DNA from: Flavobacteriales bacterium UBA972
GTDB taxonomy: Bacteria > Bacteroidota > Bacteroidia > Flavobacteriales > Schleiferiaceae
Direction of reading: 5' to 3'
Length of the DNA stretch: 20,628 bases
Assembly (NCBI GenBank): GCA_002292855.1
Contig: DBBY01000008.1
Location: forward strand, 1-20,628
Below are positions 13,894 to 20,628 of this stretch, in pieces. The notes below the pieces were generated by a model. It worked only from the letters and a program-made list of their open reading frames with translations, did not search any database and was not told the DNA's origin. Each line of letters begins with the position of its first letter. Positions within the stretch are counted from its first letter, which is position 1. Both the position numbers and the translations under genes were made by a program.

Positions 13894-14499
13894 TTACTTC
13901 TTCGCGGCAGCGTATCGCGTCGCGACTTCGCCCCAATGGATGGCGTTGAAGAAGGCGTTGACGTAGTCGGGGCGGCGGTTTTGGTACTTTAGGTAGTAGG
14001 CGTGTTCCCAGACGTCGAGGCCGAGGATAGGAGTTCCTCCGCATCCTACGCTAGGCATAAGGGGGTTGTCTTGGTTGGCCGTAGAGCAGATTTCGAGTTT
14101 GCCGGCGCTATTGACGCAAAGCCAAGCCCAGCCTGAACCGAAGCGGGTGGCAGCGGCCTTGGCGAAGGCCTCTTTGAAGGCGTCAAAGCTTCCGAAGGTG
14201 GCCGTGATGTCGGCGGCGAGGTCTCCGGTGGGCAGTCCACCTCCGTTGGGGCTCATGAGCGTCCAAAACATGCTGTGGTTGTAGTGGCCTCCGCCGTTGT
14301 TGCGCACGGCAGGTACGTCGCTGTGCTGCTTCATCAGGTCCTCGAGGCTCTTGCCGGCCATGGGCGTTCCTTCGACGGCGGCGTTGAGGTTGTTGACGTA
14401 GGCCTGGTGGTGCTTGCCGTGGTGAATTTCCATGGTCATGGCATCGATATGCGGCTCTAACGCGCTGTGGGCGTAGGGAAGATTGGGTAGGGTAAACAT
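13894..14499 (-). CDS. Superoxide dismutase (Fe/Mn family)
   Basis: A 201-aa cytoplasmic dismutase converting superoxide to O2 and H2O2. The metal ligands are recognisable: H26 in MEIHHGKHHQAYVNNL, the second His of GGHYNHSMFW, and Asp and His of DVWEHAYY. The GGGHYNHSMFW stretch and STANQDNPLM follow the manganese-type or cambialistic pattern rather than the classical Fe type, but the metal cannot be decided from sequence alone. No signal peptide is present. The gene is convergent with lpxH and divergent from the helicase-nuclease gene. A -7 box TATTTTTG lies upstream at 14555-14548, giving a leader of about 45 nt. Confidence 0.95.
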   Translation of the reverse strand: MFTLPNLPYAHSALEPHIDAMTMEIHHGKHHQAYVNNLNAAVEGTPMAGKSLEDLMKQHSDVPAVRNNGGGHYNHSMFWTLMSPNGGGLPTGDLAADITATFGSFDAFKEAFAKAAATRFGSGWAWLCVNSAGKLEICSTANQDNPLMPSVGCGGTPILGLDVWEHAYYLKYQNRRPDYVNAFFNAIHWGEVATRYAAAKK

Positions 14500-14547
14500 A
14501 ATGTTTGGGGTAAAGCGTTTAAAACGTAGTTTGTCAAATAGGCATCA

Positions 14548-14555
14548 CAAAAATA
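14548..14555 (-). promoter_or_regulatory. -7 box TATTTTTG of sod
   Basis: An exact TAnnTTTG match on the minus strand, 48 bp before the sod ATG, in the 94-bp gap shared with the divergent helicase gene. Confidence 0.45.
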
Positions 14556-14593
14556 GGGCCTAGGCTTGGGACCCGGCATTAACTTTAGCATCG

Positions 14594-17500
14594 ATGGCAG
14601 GTACTATTTCGGATTCCGCCCGGATTGCGGTGTACAGCGCTTCAGCCGGGGCGGGTAAAACCTTTAGGTTGGCAGTGGAGTACGGGTCAGCGGCCCTGTC
14701 GCAGCCCGACGATCCCAAGGATTTTAGGCGCATACTAGGACTCACCTTCACCAACAAGGCAGCGCATGAGATGAAGGAGCGGGTTTTGCGCACCCTGCAG
14801 AACGTGGTGCAGGATGCTGACGCGTTAGAGGACCCCATTGCCAAGGAGATGGCCAGGCTTCTGGATGTCAATGGCGAAGAGCTTCGGCGCCGTGCCGCGG
14901 CAGTGCTGAGCGAAATGCTTCACGACTACGGCTCGGTTTCGCTGGGCACCCTAGACCAGTTTACCCACCGTCTGGTGCGGACTTTTGCCATTGAATTGGG
15001 CCTGCCCAGCCAGTTTGAGGTGGAGCTCGACGACGACTACTTGCTCGACTTGGCTGTTTTTGAGTTGATGGCAGACCTGGGCAGTGATTCTGCCCTGACT
15101 TCGCTCGTGCTGGATTTTGCCAGGGCCAACCTCGAAGACGATCGCCAGGGTGACGTGTTTGACGCGCTCAAGTCCATGGCGAAGCACTTGAGCAAGGAGG
15201 CCTCGAACCAGGCCGTTGCGGCCTTGCGGGAATGGGATTTGCAGCGCCATCAGACGCTGCAGCTGAGCCTTCGGGCGAAGGCCTTGGATCTGCGCAAGCA
15301 AATGAGGTCCGCATCGCCAAAGCTCATTAAGCTGCTGGCAGAGCTGCCGGCGGAGTCGGTGAATCGCCCCGACTACTACGCCAGCTATTTTAAGAAGCTG
15401 CGCAAGGCCGACGCCAAGTTGTGGGTGCCCGGCACCCATGTGAGCAAGTCACTGATGGGAGACCCGGTTGCCATTCTCAAGGTGGCGGGTCAAAAAAATT
15501 CCGCACTAAGGGCGCAGGCTGAGGATGTTGTGGGCAGAATGAAGGCCCTGCTTGGCGACCCGCTGGAGACGGCCCTTGACGGGGTGGTTCTGGACCTGCT
15601 GCGCCGGCACGACCGAAGCGCTTCGGTGCTGAGTGAGCTTGCTCGACGCCTCGAGGATGTGCTCGACCGACTGCGCGTGCAGCCGATTTGGAAGTTTCAG
15701 CCCCTGATTCACCACGAGCTGCGCGACCAGCCAGCCAGCTACCTTTTTGAGCGATTGGGGGAGCGTTACAGCCGCTTTTTGGTGGATGAAGCTCAAGACA
15801 CCTCGCGCATGCAGTGGGCGAATTTATGGCCGCTTATGGAGCATGCCTTGACGGGTCGCGAGGCGGGTGCTGGGGCCATGCTGGTGGGCGACGGCAAGCA
15901 GAGTATTTACCGATGGCGAGGGTCGGATGCCGAAGAATTTTTGGATTTGGTCGCTCGCGCCAAAGTGGGGCAGAGTCCGTCGGATGAATTCCCGGGCTTG
16001 GAGGGGATGTCGGGATTTGTTCCCTTGGCAGACAACTGGCGCAGCCGGCACGAAATTGTGGAGTTCAACAATCGGCTCTTTACCTCGCTTGCGGGCCGCA
16101 TGGGCCAAGAAGACCATCGAAGTGCTTATGCCGAGGCGGCTCAGACCCCCAAGGGCGCCGAGGGCGGATTCGTTCAGCTTCGTGCCTTGACGGGCGAGGA
16201 CCGCGAAGAGCTCGATGCCCTGGTGCTCGATGCCTTAGTCGCCGACGTGAAGAATCGCCACGCAGCGGGTTGGGATTGGGGATCTATGGCAGTACTAATG
16301 CGCCGCCGGGCCGAGGGTCGAATTGTTGCGGAGCGTTTTGCGGCCGAAGGAATTCCGATTTTGTCGTCGGAGCTGCTGGCCGTGACGGGTTCTGCCTCGG
16401 TTCAGTTGATGGCGGCCTTGTTTCGCTGGATGCTTCGCCCCGGGGAGCCAGAGCGAGAGTGGGAGGTGCTGCGCGGCCTTCGACGCGCCGGCGTCTGGAA
16501 GGTAGGCGTCCAGGAGTGGCTCGAGACGGGCCAATCCCGGCGGGTGGTCACGGGGATTCCCAGGCCCGAACCCTTTGAAAACGTACTTAAACGCTTGATT
16601 CCGAATTGGCATCCCGCGGTGGCTTGGCGGCTAAGCCTTTATGAAATGGGAGCCTACACCTCAAGGGTGCTGGGCTTTAATGCCGACGCGGACGCCTTTG
16701 TGATGCGCATGCTGGACGCTATGCTGGACTTCTCCAAGCGCCAAGTGAATCGTTTAGAAGCGTTTATGGAGGAGTTTGAACGGCGCGCGGACACGTGGAG
16801 CGTTTCGGCTCCTGCGGGCGCAGACGCGGTGGAGTTGCTGACCATCCACAAGGCCAAGGGATTGGAGTTTCCCATAGTCTTCGTTCCTTGGGCTCAGCTG
16901 GATAACCCAAGGCTTGACCCGGTTTGGCTGGATCCGCGCGGAGTGCTGGGCAAGGGCATTGATTTACCGCCCTCGTCCTTGGTTTCGCTTTCTAAATTCA
17001 GCAGCTACGACGGACTTCTCGACGCGGTGGCGCAGCGATGGCCGGCCTATGGCGCGAGCGTTCAGCAGGCCGTGGAGCGGGCATCCTTTGACGACGCCAA
17101 TCTTCTTTATGTGGCCACCACAAGGGCCGTGGACGAGCTTTGGGTTTATTTTGACCCCAAGAAGGGCTACGGAGGCTGGTGGAAGGACTATGCCGACTCC
17201 GAGCTTCAGTCGGGTCAGGCCCGGCAGCCCGGCGAGGGACTGTGGGCTTGGGGCAGCAGCCCGGTTCCGGGCGAGCGAGAGCTCCCGGCAGCGAGTTGGA
17301 ATCAGTCCATTGTGCGCAACCGAGACTGGACCAGCACCGTGCGGCTTGCCCGAGCCCGAGACGAGGAGCCCGAGCAGCGCTTTGGCAACGCCCTGCACGC
17401 CGCCCTGGAGCGCATTCGCGATCCCCGGGATGCATCCACGGCAGCCTATGCCGCCGCCGAACGGCACCAGCTCGATGCGGCAGAGCGCGATCGCCTGGTG

Positions 17501-17797
17501 GAGACCCTGGCGCGGGCGATTAAGGGCCCGGAACTGCAGGAATGGTGGTCCGCCCAAGAAACCTACACCGAACGCAGTTTGCTTCACGAGGGCGGGGTGC
17601 TGCGACCCGACCGAATTTACCGCCGCGCCGACGGACGCTGGGTGGTCGCCGACTACAAAACGGGGGCTCCAAAGCCCGAGCACGAGGCACAGGTGCGCCA
17701 GTACGCCGAGCTATTGGAGCCGGTCCTGGGAGAGCGTCCGCTGCCTGTGGTCTTGTACCTTCGCGAAACCGAAATCCTAGTCCATGAATTCCCGTGA
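14594..17797 (+). CDS. AddA-like UvrD-family helicase-nuclease
   Basis: A 1067-aa superfamily 1A helicase fused to a nuclease. Helicase motifs occur in order: Walker A ASAGAGKT (residues 16-23), motif Ia LTFTNKAAHEMKERV (about 50-64), motif II DEAQD (398-402), motif III GDGKQSIYRWRGSD (about 436-449), motif IV DNWRS, motif V LLTIHKAKGLEFPIVFVPW (about 750) and motif VI LLYVATTRAVDELWV. The C-terminus holds a RecB-type PD-(D/E)XK nuclease: a GNALHAALERI helix and DRIYRRADGRWVVADYKTG with D1020 and K1022, then the Q-x-x-x-Y-A-E-L-L helix. This is the architecture of AddA, which with AddB forms the double-strand-break repair nuclease. No addB-like gene is adjacent, which is unusual because the pair is normally together. 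Its last 14 bp overlap the kbl start. Confidence 0.9.
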   Translation: MAGTISDSARIAVYSASAGAGKTFRLAVEYGSAALSQPDDPKDFRRILGLTFTNKAAHEMKERVLRTLQNVVQDADALEDPIAKEMARLLDVNGEELRRRAAAVLSEMLHDYGSVSLGTLDQFTHRLVRTFAIELGLPSQFEVELDDDYLLDLAVFELMADLGSDSALTSLVLDFARANLEDDRQGDVFDALKSMAKHLSKEASNQAVAALREWDLQRHQTLQLSLRAKALDLRKQMRSASPKLIKLLAELPAESVNRPDYYASYFKKLRKADAKLWVPGTHVSKSLMGDPVAILKVAGQKNSALRAQAEDVVGRMKALLGDPLETALDGVVLDLLRRHDRSASVLSELARRLEDVLDRLRVQPIWKFQPLIHHELRDQPASYLFERLGERYSRFLVDEAQDTSRMQWANLWPLMEHALTGREAGAGAMLVGDGKQSIYRWRGSDAEEFLDLVARAKVGQSPSDEFPGLEGMSGFVPLADNWRSRHEIVEFNNRLFTSLAGRMGQEDHRSAYAEAAQTPKGAEGGFVQLRALTGEDREELDALVLDALVADVKNRHAAGWDWGSMAVLMRRRAEGRIVAERFAAEGIPILSSELLAVTGSASVQLMAALFRWMLRPGEPEREWEVLRGLRRAGVWKVGVQEWLETGQSRRVVTGIPRPEPFENVLKRLIPNWHPAVAWRLSLYEMGAYTSRVLGFNADADAFVMRMLDAMLDFSKRQVNRLEAFMEEFERRADTWSVSAPAGADAVELLTIHKAKGLEFPIVFVPWAQLDNPRLDPVWLDPRGVLGKGIDLPPSSLVSLSKFSSYDGLLDAVAQRWPAYGASVQQAVERASFDDANLLYVATTRAVDELWVYFDPKKGYGGWWKDYADSELQSGQARQPGEGLWAWGSSPVPGERELPAASWNQSIVRNRDWTSTVRLARARDEEPEQRFGNALHAALERIRDPRDASTAAYAAAERHQLDAAERDRLVETLARAIKGPELQEWWSAQETYTERSLLHEGGVLRPDRIYRRADGRWVVADYKTGAPKPEHEAQVRQYAELLEPVLGERPLPVVLYLRETEILVHEFP

Positions 17798-18980
17798 ATC
17801 CTTCTACCAACGCCTGCGCGACGAGCTAAAGTCCGTCGAGGAGCAGGGCCTTTTTAAGCGCGAACGCATCATCGCCTCTCCGCAGGACGCGGTCATAACC
17901 CTGGCCGACGGTTCCGAGGTCCTGAATTTTTGCAGCAACAACTACTTGGGGCTCAGCAGCCATCCGGACGTGGTGGCCGCCGCGCACGCCACTCTTGACC
18001 AGCGCGGATTTGGTTTGAGTTCCGTGCGTTTTATTTGCGGAACGCAGGATATTCACAAGCAGCTTGAAGGCCGTTTAGCGAAGTTTTTGCACACCGAAGA
18101 CACGATTCTGTACGCCGCCGCATTTGACGCCAACGGCGGACTTTTTGAGCCCCTGCTCGGCGAAGAGGACGCCATCATCAGCGACAGCCTCAACCATGCG
18201 TCGATTATTGACGGGGTCCGCCTTTGTAAGGCCCAGCGGTACCGCTACGCCAACAACGACATGGCCGACCTCGAGGCGCAGCTCAAGGCCGCAGACGCGG
18301 TAGGAGTCCGCAGTAAGATTATTGTTACCGACGGGGTGTTTTCGATGGACGGCTACGTGGCCCAGCTGGACCAAATTTGCGATTTGGCCGACCAATACGA
18401 CGCCTTAGTCATGGTAGACGAGTGCCATGCCACGGGCTTTATCGGCGCCACAGGACGCGGATCCATGGAGCTGCGCGGCGTGCTCGGCAGGGTAGATATC
18501 ATCACCGGAACCCTCGGCAAGGCCCTGGGCGGCGCCATGGGGGGCTTCACCACCGGCCGCAAGGAATTGATTGAAATGCTTCGCCAGCGTTCGCGGCCCT
18601 ATTTGTTCAGCAACAGCCTTGCTCCGTCTATCGTGGGGGCATGCCTCGCGGTGCTGGATTTGCTCGAAGGCAGTACCGTATTGCGCGACCGCCTCATGAG
18701 CAATGTGGCTCGCTTCAAGCAGGGTTTGCGCTCGGTCGGGCTCGAGTTTAAAGACGGTGAGGCCGCCATTGTGCCGGTCATGCTTTATGATGCAGCCCTG
18801 GCCCAGCGCTTTGCCGACGCCCTTTTGCTGCGCGGAATCTACGTTATCGGGTTCTTCTACCCGGTGGTGCCCAAGGGTCAAGCGCGCATTCGCGTGCAGC
18901 TTTCGGCGGCCCACAGCCCAGAGCATATTGATAAGGCAGTGGCGGCTTTTGCCGAGGTGGCTAAGGAGCTAAGGGCCTAA
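17784..18980 (+). CDS. kbl: Glycine C-acetyltransferase (2-amino-3-ketobutyrate CoA ligase)
   Basis: A 398-aa PLP-dependent alpha-oxoamine synthase. It interconverts 2-amino-3-ketobutyrate plus CoA and glycine plus acetyl-CoA, the second step of threonine breakdown after threonine dehydrogenase (tdh, not in this window). Signatures: FCSNNYLGLSSHP near the N-terminus, GFGLSSVRFICGTQDIHKQLE, the cofactor Asp in VDECHATGF (D212), and the Schiff-base lysine K246 in TGTLGKALGGAMGG. The SSVRFICGT motif distinguishes Kbl from BioF and SPT relatives. Length is standard. The ATG lies 14 bp inside the helicase-nuclease gene in another frame, so the two are co-transcribed, although their functions are unrelated. 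Confidence 0.95.
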   Translation: MNSRESFYQRLRDELKSVEEQGLFKRERIIASPQDAVITLADGSEVLNFCSNNYLGLSSHPDVVAAAHATLDQRGFGLSSVRFICGTQDIHKQLEGRLAKFLHTEDTILYAAAFDANGGLFEPLLGEEDAIISDSLNHASIIDGVRLCKAQRYRYANNDMADLEAQLKAADAVGVRSKIIVTDGVFSMDGYVAQLDQICDLADQYDALVMVDECHATGFIGATGRGSMELRGVLGRVDIITGTLGKALGGAMGGFTTGRKELIEMLRQRSRPYLFSNSLAPSIVGACLAVLDLLEGSTVLRDRLMSNVARFKQGLRSVGLEFKDGEAAIVPVMLYDAALAQRFADALLLRGIYVIGFFYPVVPKGQARIRVQLSAAHSPEHIDKAVAAFAEVAKELRA

Positions 18981-19019
18981 GGCTCTATATTAGTAGCCAA
19001 TACTAAAACCCCTTCTCGC

Positions 19020-20438
19020 ATGCGCAAGCACTTCGCCATTCTCGTTTCGGTCTTCTTTTTCTGGGGTTTTGTTGCCGCGAGCAACGACATTCTGATTCCG
19101 GTCTTTCAAAGCAAGCTGGGTTTGGAGCAGTGGCAGAGCCAAATGATTTCTTTTATTTTTTATGTGGCATACACCGTGGGAGCCTTGGGCTACCTGCTGC
19201 TCACCCGCCTTTGGGGCAAGGATTTGGTAGCCACCGTGGGCTATGGAAGGTCGTTGGGCATCGGACTGTGGTTGAGTGCCTTTGGAACCCTGCTTTTTAT
19301 TCCGGCAGCTAATCAGGCTTCGTTCCCCCTGCTGCTCGCCGGTCTTTTGGTGGTCGGGCTGGGCTTTAGCCTTCAGCAATCCGTGGCAAATCCGCTCGCG
19401 ATTGCGCTAGGCAGTGCAGACACGGGCTCGCAGCGCCTAAGCATGGCCGGAGGCGTCAACAATTTAGGGACCACCCTCGGCCCCCTGGTGGTAAGCATTG
19501 CCATTTTTGGCATTGGAGCGACGGGCGAGACGGCCCTTGATATTGAAGCGGTGAAGCTGCCCTATCTCGCGCTGGGTGTTTTGTTTACCCTATTTGGCTT
19601 CATTTTTTGGCATTCGGATTTTGGCAAGCCCGCTGCGGTTGACGCTCAGGCAAAGGATGAGGTCGCGGCACCGTCAGGCACCCTAGGCCTGCCCCAGGTA
19701 TGGATGGGCATGATTGCAATTTTTGTGTATGTGGGCGTGGAGGTTTCTACGGCAAGCAATCTACCCGCCTATCTTGAGAAGTTTCACGGCATTGCCCTGC
19801 ACGAAATCGCACCCTATGTTTCGCTTTATTGGGCTTCGCTCATGATTGGTCGATGGACAGCGGCCTCGGGCGCCATGGGGCTCAAGGGTTCGATGCGGCA
19901 GCTGTTGCGCTGGCTTATGCCCTTGGCGGCTTTTGCGGTTTTTTTGGTAGTAAACAGTGCGGCCGGCCACAATGCAGTTGCCTTTATACCCTACCTCGCT
20001 GCAATTGCGCTGCTTACTATTCTGGACTGGAGCACTAAGGGCAACCCGGCGCGCCAGCTTCTCTACTACTCCATCGCGGGCGCAGCGGCGTTGATTGTCG
20101 GCATGACTGCCGAGGGTAGTCTTGCCATTTATGCTTTTTTGAGTGTCGGACTTTTTGCCTCGACCCTGTGGCCCTGCATTTTTACCCTGGCGATTACGGG
20201 CCTTGGCGGACGTACCGCGCAAGCTTCTAACGCTTTGATCATGATGATTATGGGCGGCGGCGTAGTAAGTCTCTTGCAGGGGTATTTGGCAGACGATGCG
20301 CTGCTTGGACTGCGCCAGTCTTTTTGGGTCGGCGTCCTGTGCTTTGCCTACCTAGGCTTTTATGCCTTGTCGGTTTCGAATGCGCTCAAGGCCCGCGGAA
20401 TAGACCTCGAGAAGCTCGCGCCAGAGGGCGGGCATTGA
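19020..20438 (+). CDS. FucP-type MFS sugar permease
   Basis: A 472-aa inner-membrane transporter with about twelve helices. The opening FFFWGFVAASNDILIPVFQSKLGLEQWQSQMISFIFYVAYTVGAL is the signature of the L-fucose:proton symporter (FucP/GlcP) branch of the MFS, including the WGF...ND element of helix 1. The GLGFSLQQSVANPLAIALG and AGGVNNLGTTLGPL stretches match helices 4-5 of the same branch. The central loop (about residues 205-225, AVDAQAKDEVAAPSG) separates two six-helix halves. The substrate is probably a hexose, deoxyhexose or N-acetyl sugar; no catabolic genes are adjacent to narrow it down. It starts 39 bp after kbl; a small inverted repeat, TTAGTA-GCCAA-TACTAA (18990-19006), lies in the gap. 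No clear -7 box. Confidence 0.9.
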   Translation: MRKHFAILVSVFFFWGFVAASNDILIPVFQSKLGLEQWQSQMISFIFYVAYTVGALGYLLLTRLWGKDLVATVGYGRSLGIGLWLSAFGTLLFIPAANQASFPLLLAGLLVVGLGFSLQQSVANPLAIALGSADTGSQRLSMAGGVNNLGTTLGPLVVSIAIFGIGATGETALDIEAVKLPYLALGVLFTLFGFIFWHSDFGKPAAVDAQAKDEVAAPSGTLGLPQVWMGMIAIFVYVGVEVSTASNLPAYLEKFHGIALHEIAPYVSLYWASLMIGRWTAASGAMGLKGSMRQLLRWLMPLAAFAVFLVVNSAAGHNAVAFIPYLAAIALLTILDWSTKGNPARQLLYYSIAGAAALIVGMTAEGSLAIYAFLSVGLFASTLWPCIFTLAITGLGGRTAQASNALIMMIMGGGVVSLLQGYLADDALLGLRQSFWVGVLCFAYLGFYALSVSNALKARGIDLEKLAPEGGH

Positions 20439-20628
20439 TGGTTTAGGCCACAGAATCTTCTTTTTTTTACCGTATTGGGCGGACTTTTTGCCTTTTTAGG
20501 TCATTTTTGCCCGATTTTACCCTGAAATCGGTTAATTATGCCCTCCAATGGGGGGGGGGGGTGAGTCCAATGTATATTAGCAGTGGTTTGGAGTGAGGCA
20601 GCCTTTGGCGGCTTTACTCATTGGTTGG
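20439..20628. other. Non-coding right end with 12-G tract and stem-loops
   Basis: No gene is visible in the last 190 bp. Features: a T8 run (20461-20468); a 7-bp hairpin CCGATTT/AAATCGG (20511-20531); a run of 12 G (20550-20561); and a long imperfect stem-loop at 20591-20619 (GAGTGAGGCAGCC with GGCGGCTTTACTC, loop TTT). A T-rich segment at 20480-20510 may contribute to ending MFS transcription, but no standard terminator is evident. Confidence 0.5.

Noticed and set aside
16914..17780. Long open frames (288 codons plus strand; 239 codons minus strand at 16964-17683) inside the AddA-like gene
   Set aside because: They are overlapping frames in GC-rich DNA within a clearly coding helicase-nuclease, and their translations show no domain, only low-complexity Pro/Arg-rich sequence.

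Overview
The window looks like a chromosomal segment of a GC-rich member of the Bacteroidota, read from sequence features alone. Evidence: Bacteroidota-type -7 promoter boxes (TAnnTTTG) sit directly in front of several start codons, Shine-Dalgarno sequences are essentially absent, and the gene set is typical (Oar-like TonB-dependent receptor with a carboxypeptidase-regulatory-like N-terminus, stand-alone biotinyl carrier, FucP-type sugar permease, LpxH, AddA-like helicase-nuclease). I cannot place it below phylum.

Two regions with different composition meet at a tRNA-Asn(GTT) gene (5374-5447, minus strand). LEFT (1 to about 5370) is accessory DNA. It holds an AT-rich orphan lipoprotein gene; a degraded non-coding stretch with roughly 23-bp-spaced repeats resembling IS21-family ends; a cluster of GTAACA/TGTTAC palindromes; and an IS3-family insertion sequence whose orfB carries one in-frame TAG while its A6G frameshift signal is intact. 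Beyond the IS, on the minus strand, are four genes of a mobile-element-like module: an unrecognised 312-aa protein, an excisionase/MerR-like HTH protein, an unrecognised 105-aa protein and a RepA-like RecA-fold ATPase. The last three are joined by 4-bp ATGA overlaps. A further 500-bp gene-poor stretch runs up to the tRNA. No integrase, relaxase or primase is visible, so the element is either a remnant or continues outside the window.

RIGHT (about 5450 to 20628) is densely packed core chromosome: PfkB-family sugar kinase plus Hsp15-like S4 RNA-binding protein (operon); a large Oar-like TonB-dependent receptor (minus); a biotinyl carrier protein (minus); RseP site-2 protease (plus); ZIP metal transporter (minus); LpxH (plus); superoxide dismutase (minus); AddA-like helicase-nuclease overlapping glycine C-acetyltransferase (plus); and a FucP-like MFS permease (plus). 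Strong hairpin terminators lie downstream of the tRNA, between the convergent hsp15-like and receptor genes, and between lpxH and sod. The right-hand genes serve envelope biogenesis and nutrient uptake (LpxH, RseP, TonB receptor, ZIP, FucP), oxidative defence (SOD), DNA repair (AddA-like) and amino-acid/acyl metabolism (Kbl, biotinyl carrier).

The best candidates for something undescribed are in the left part: the integrase-less ATPase/HTH module beside tRNA-Asn, the 8-1-8 palindrome cluster, and the IS21-like repeat array with a partial match about 4.6 kb away on the far side of the module. The 12-G tract followed by a stem-loop at the right end is the other signal I cannot explain.
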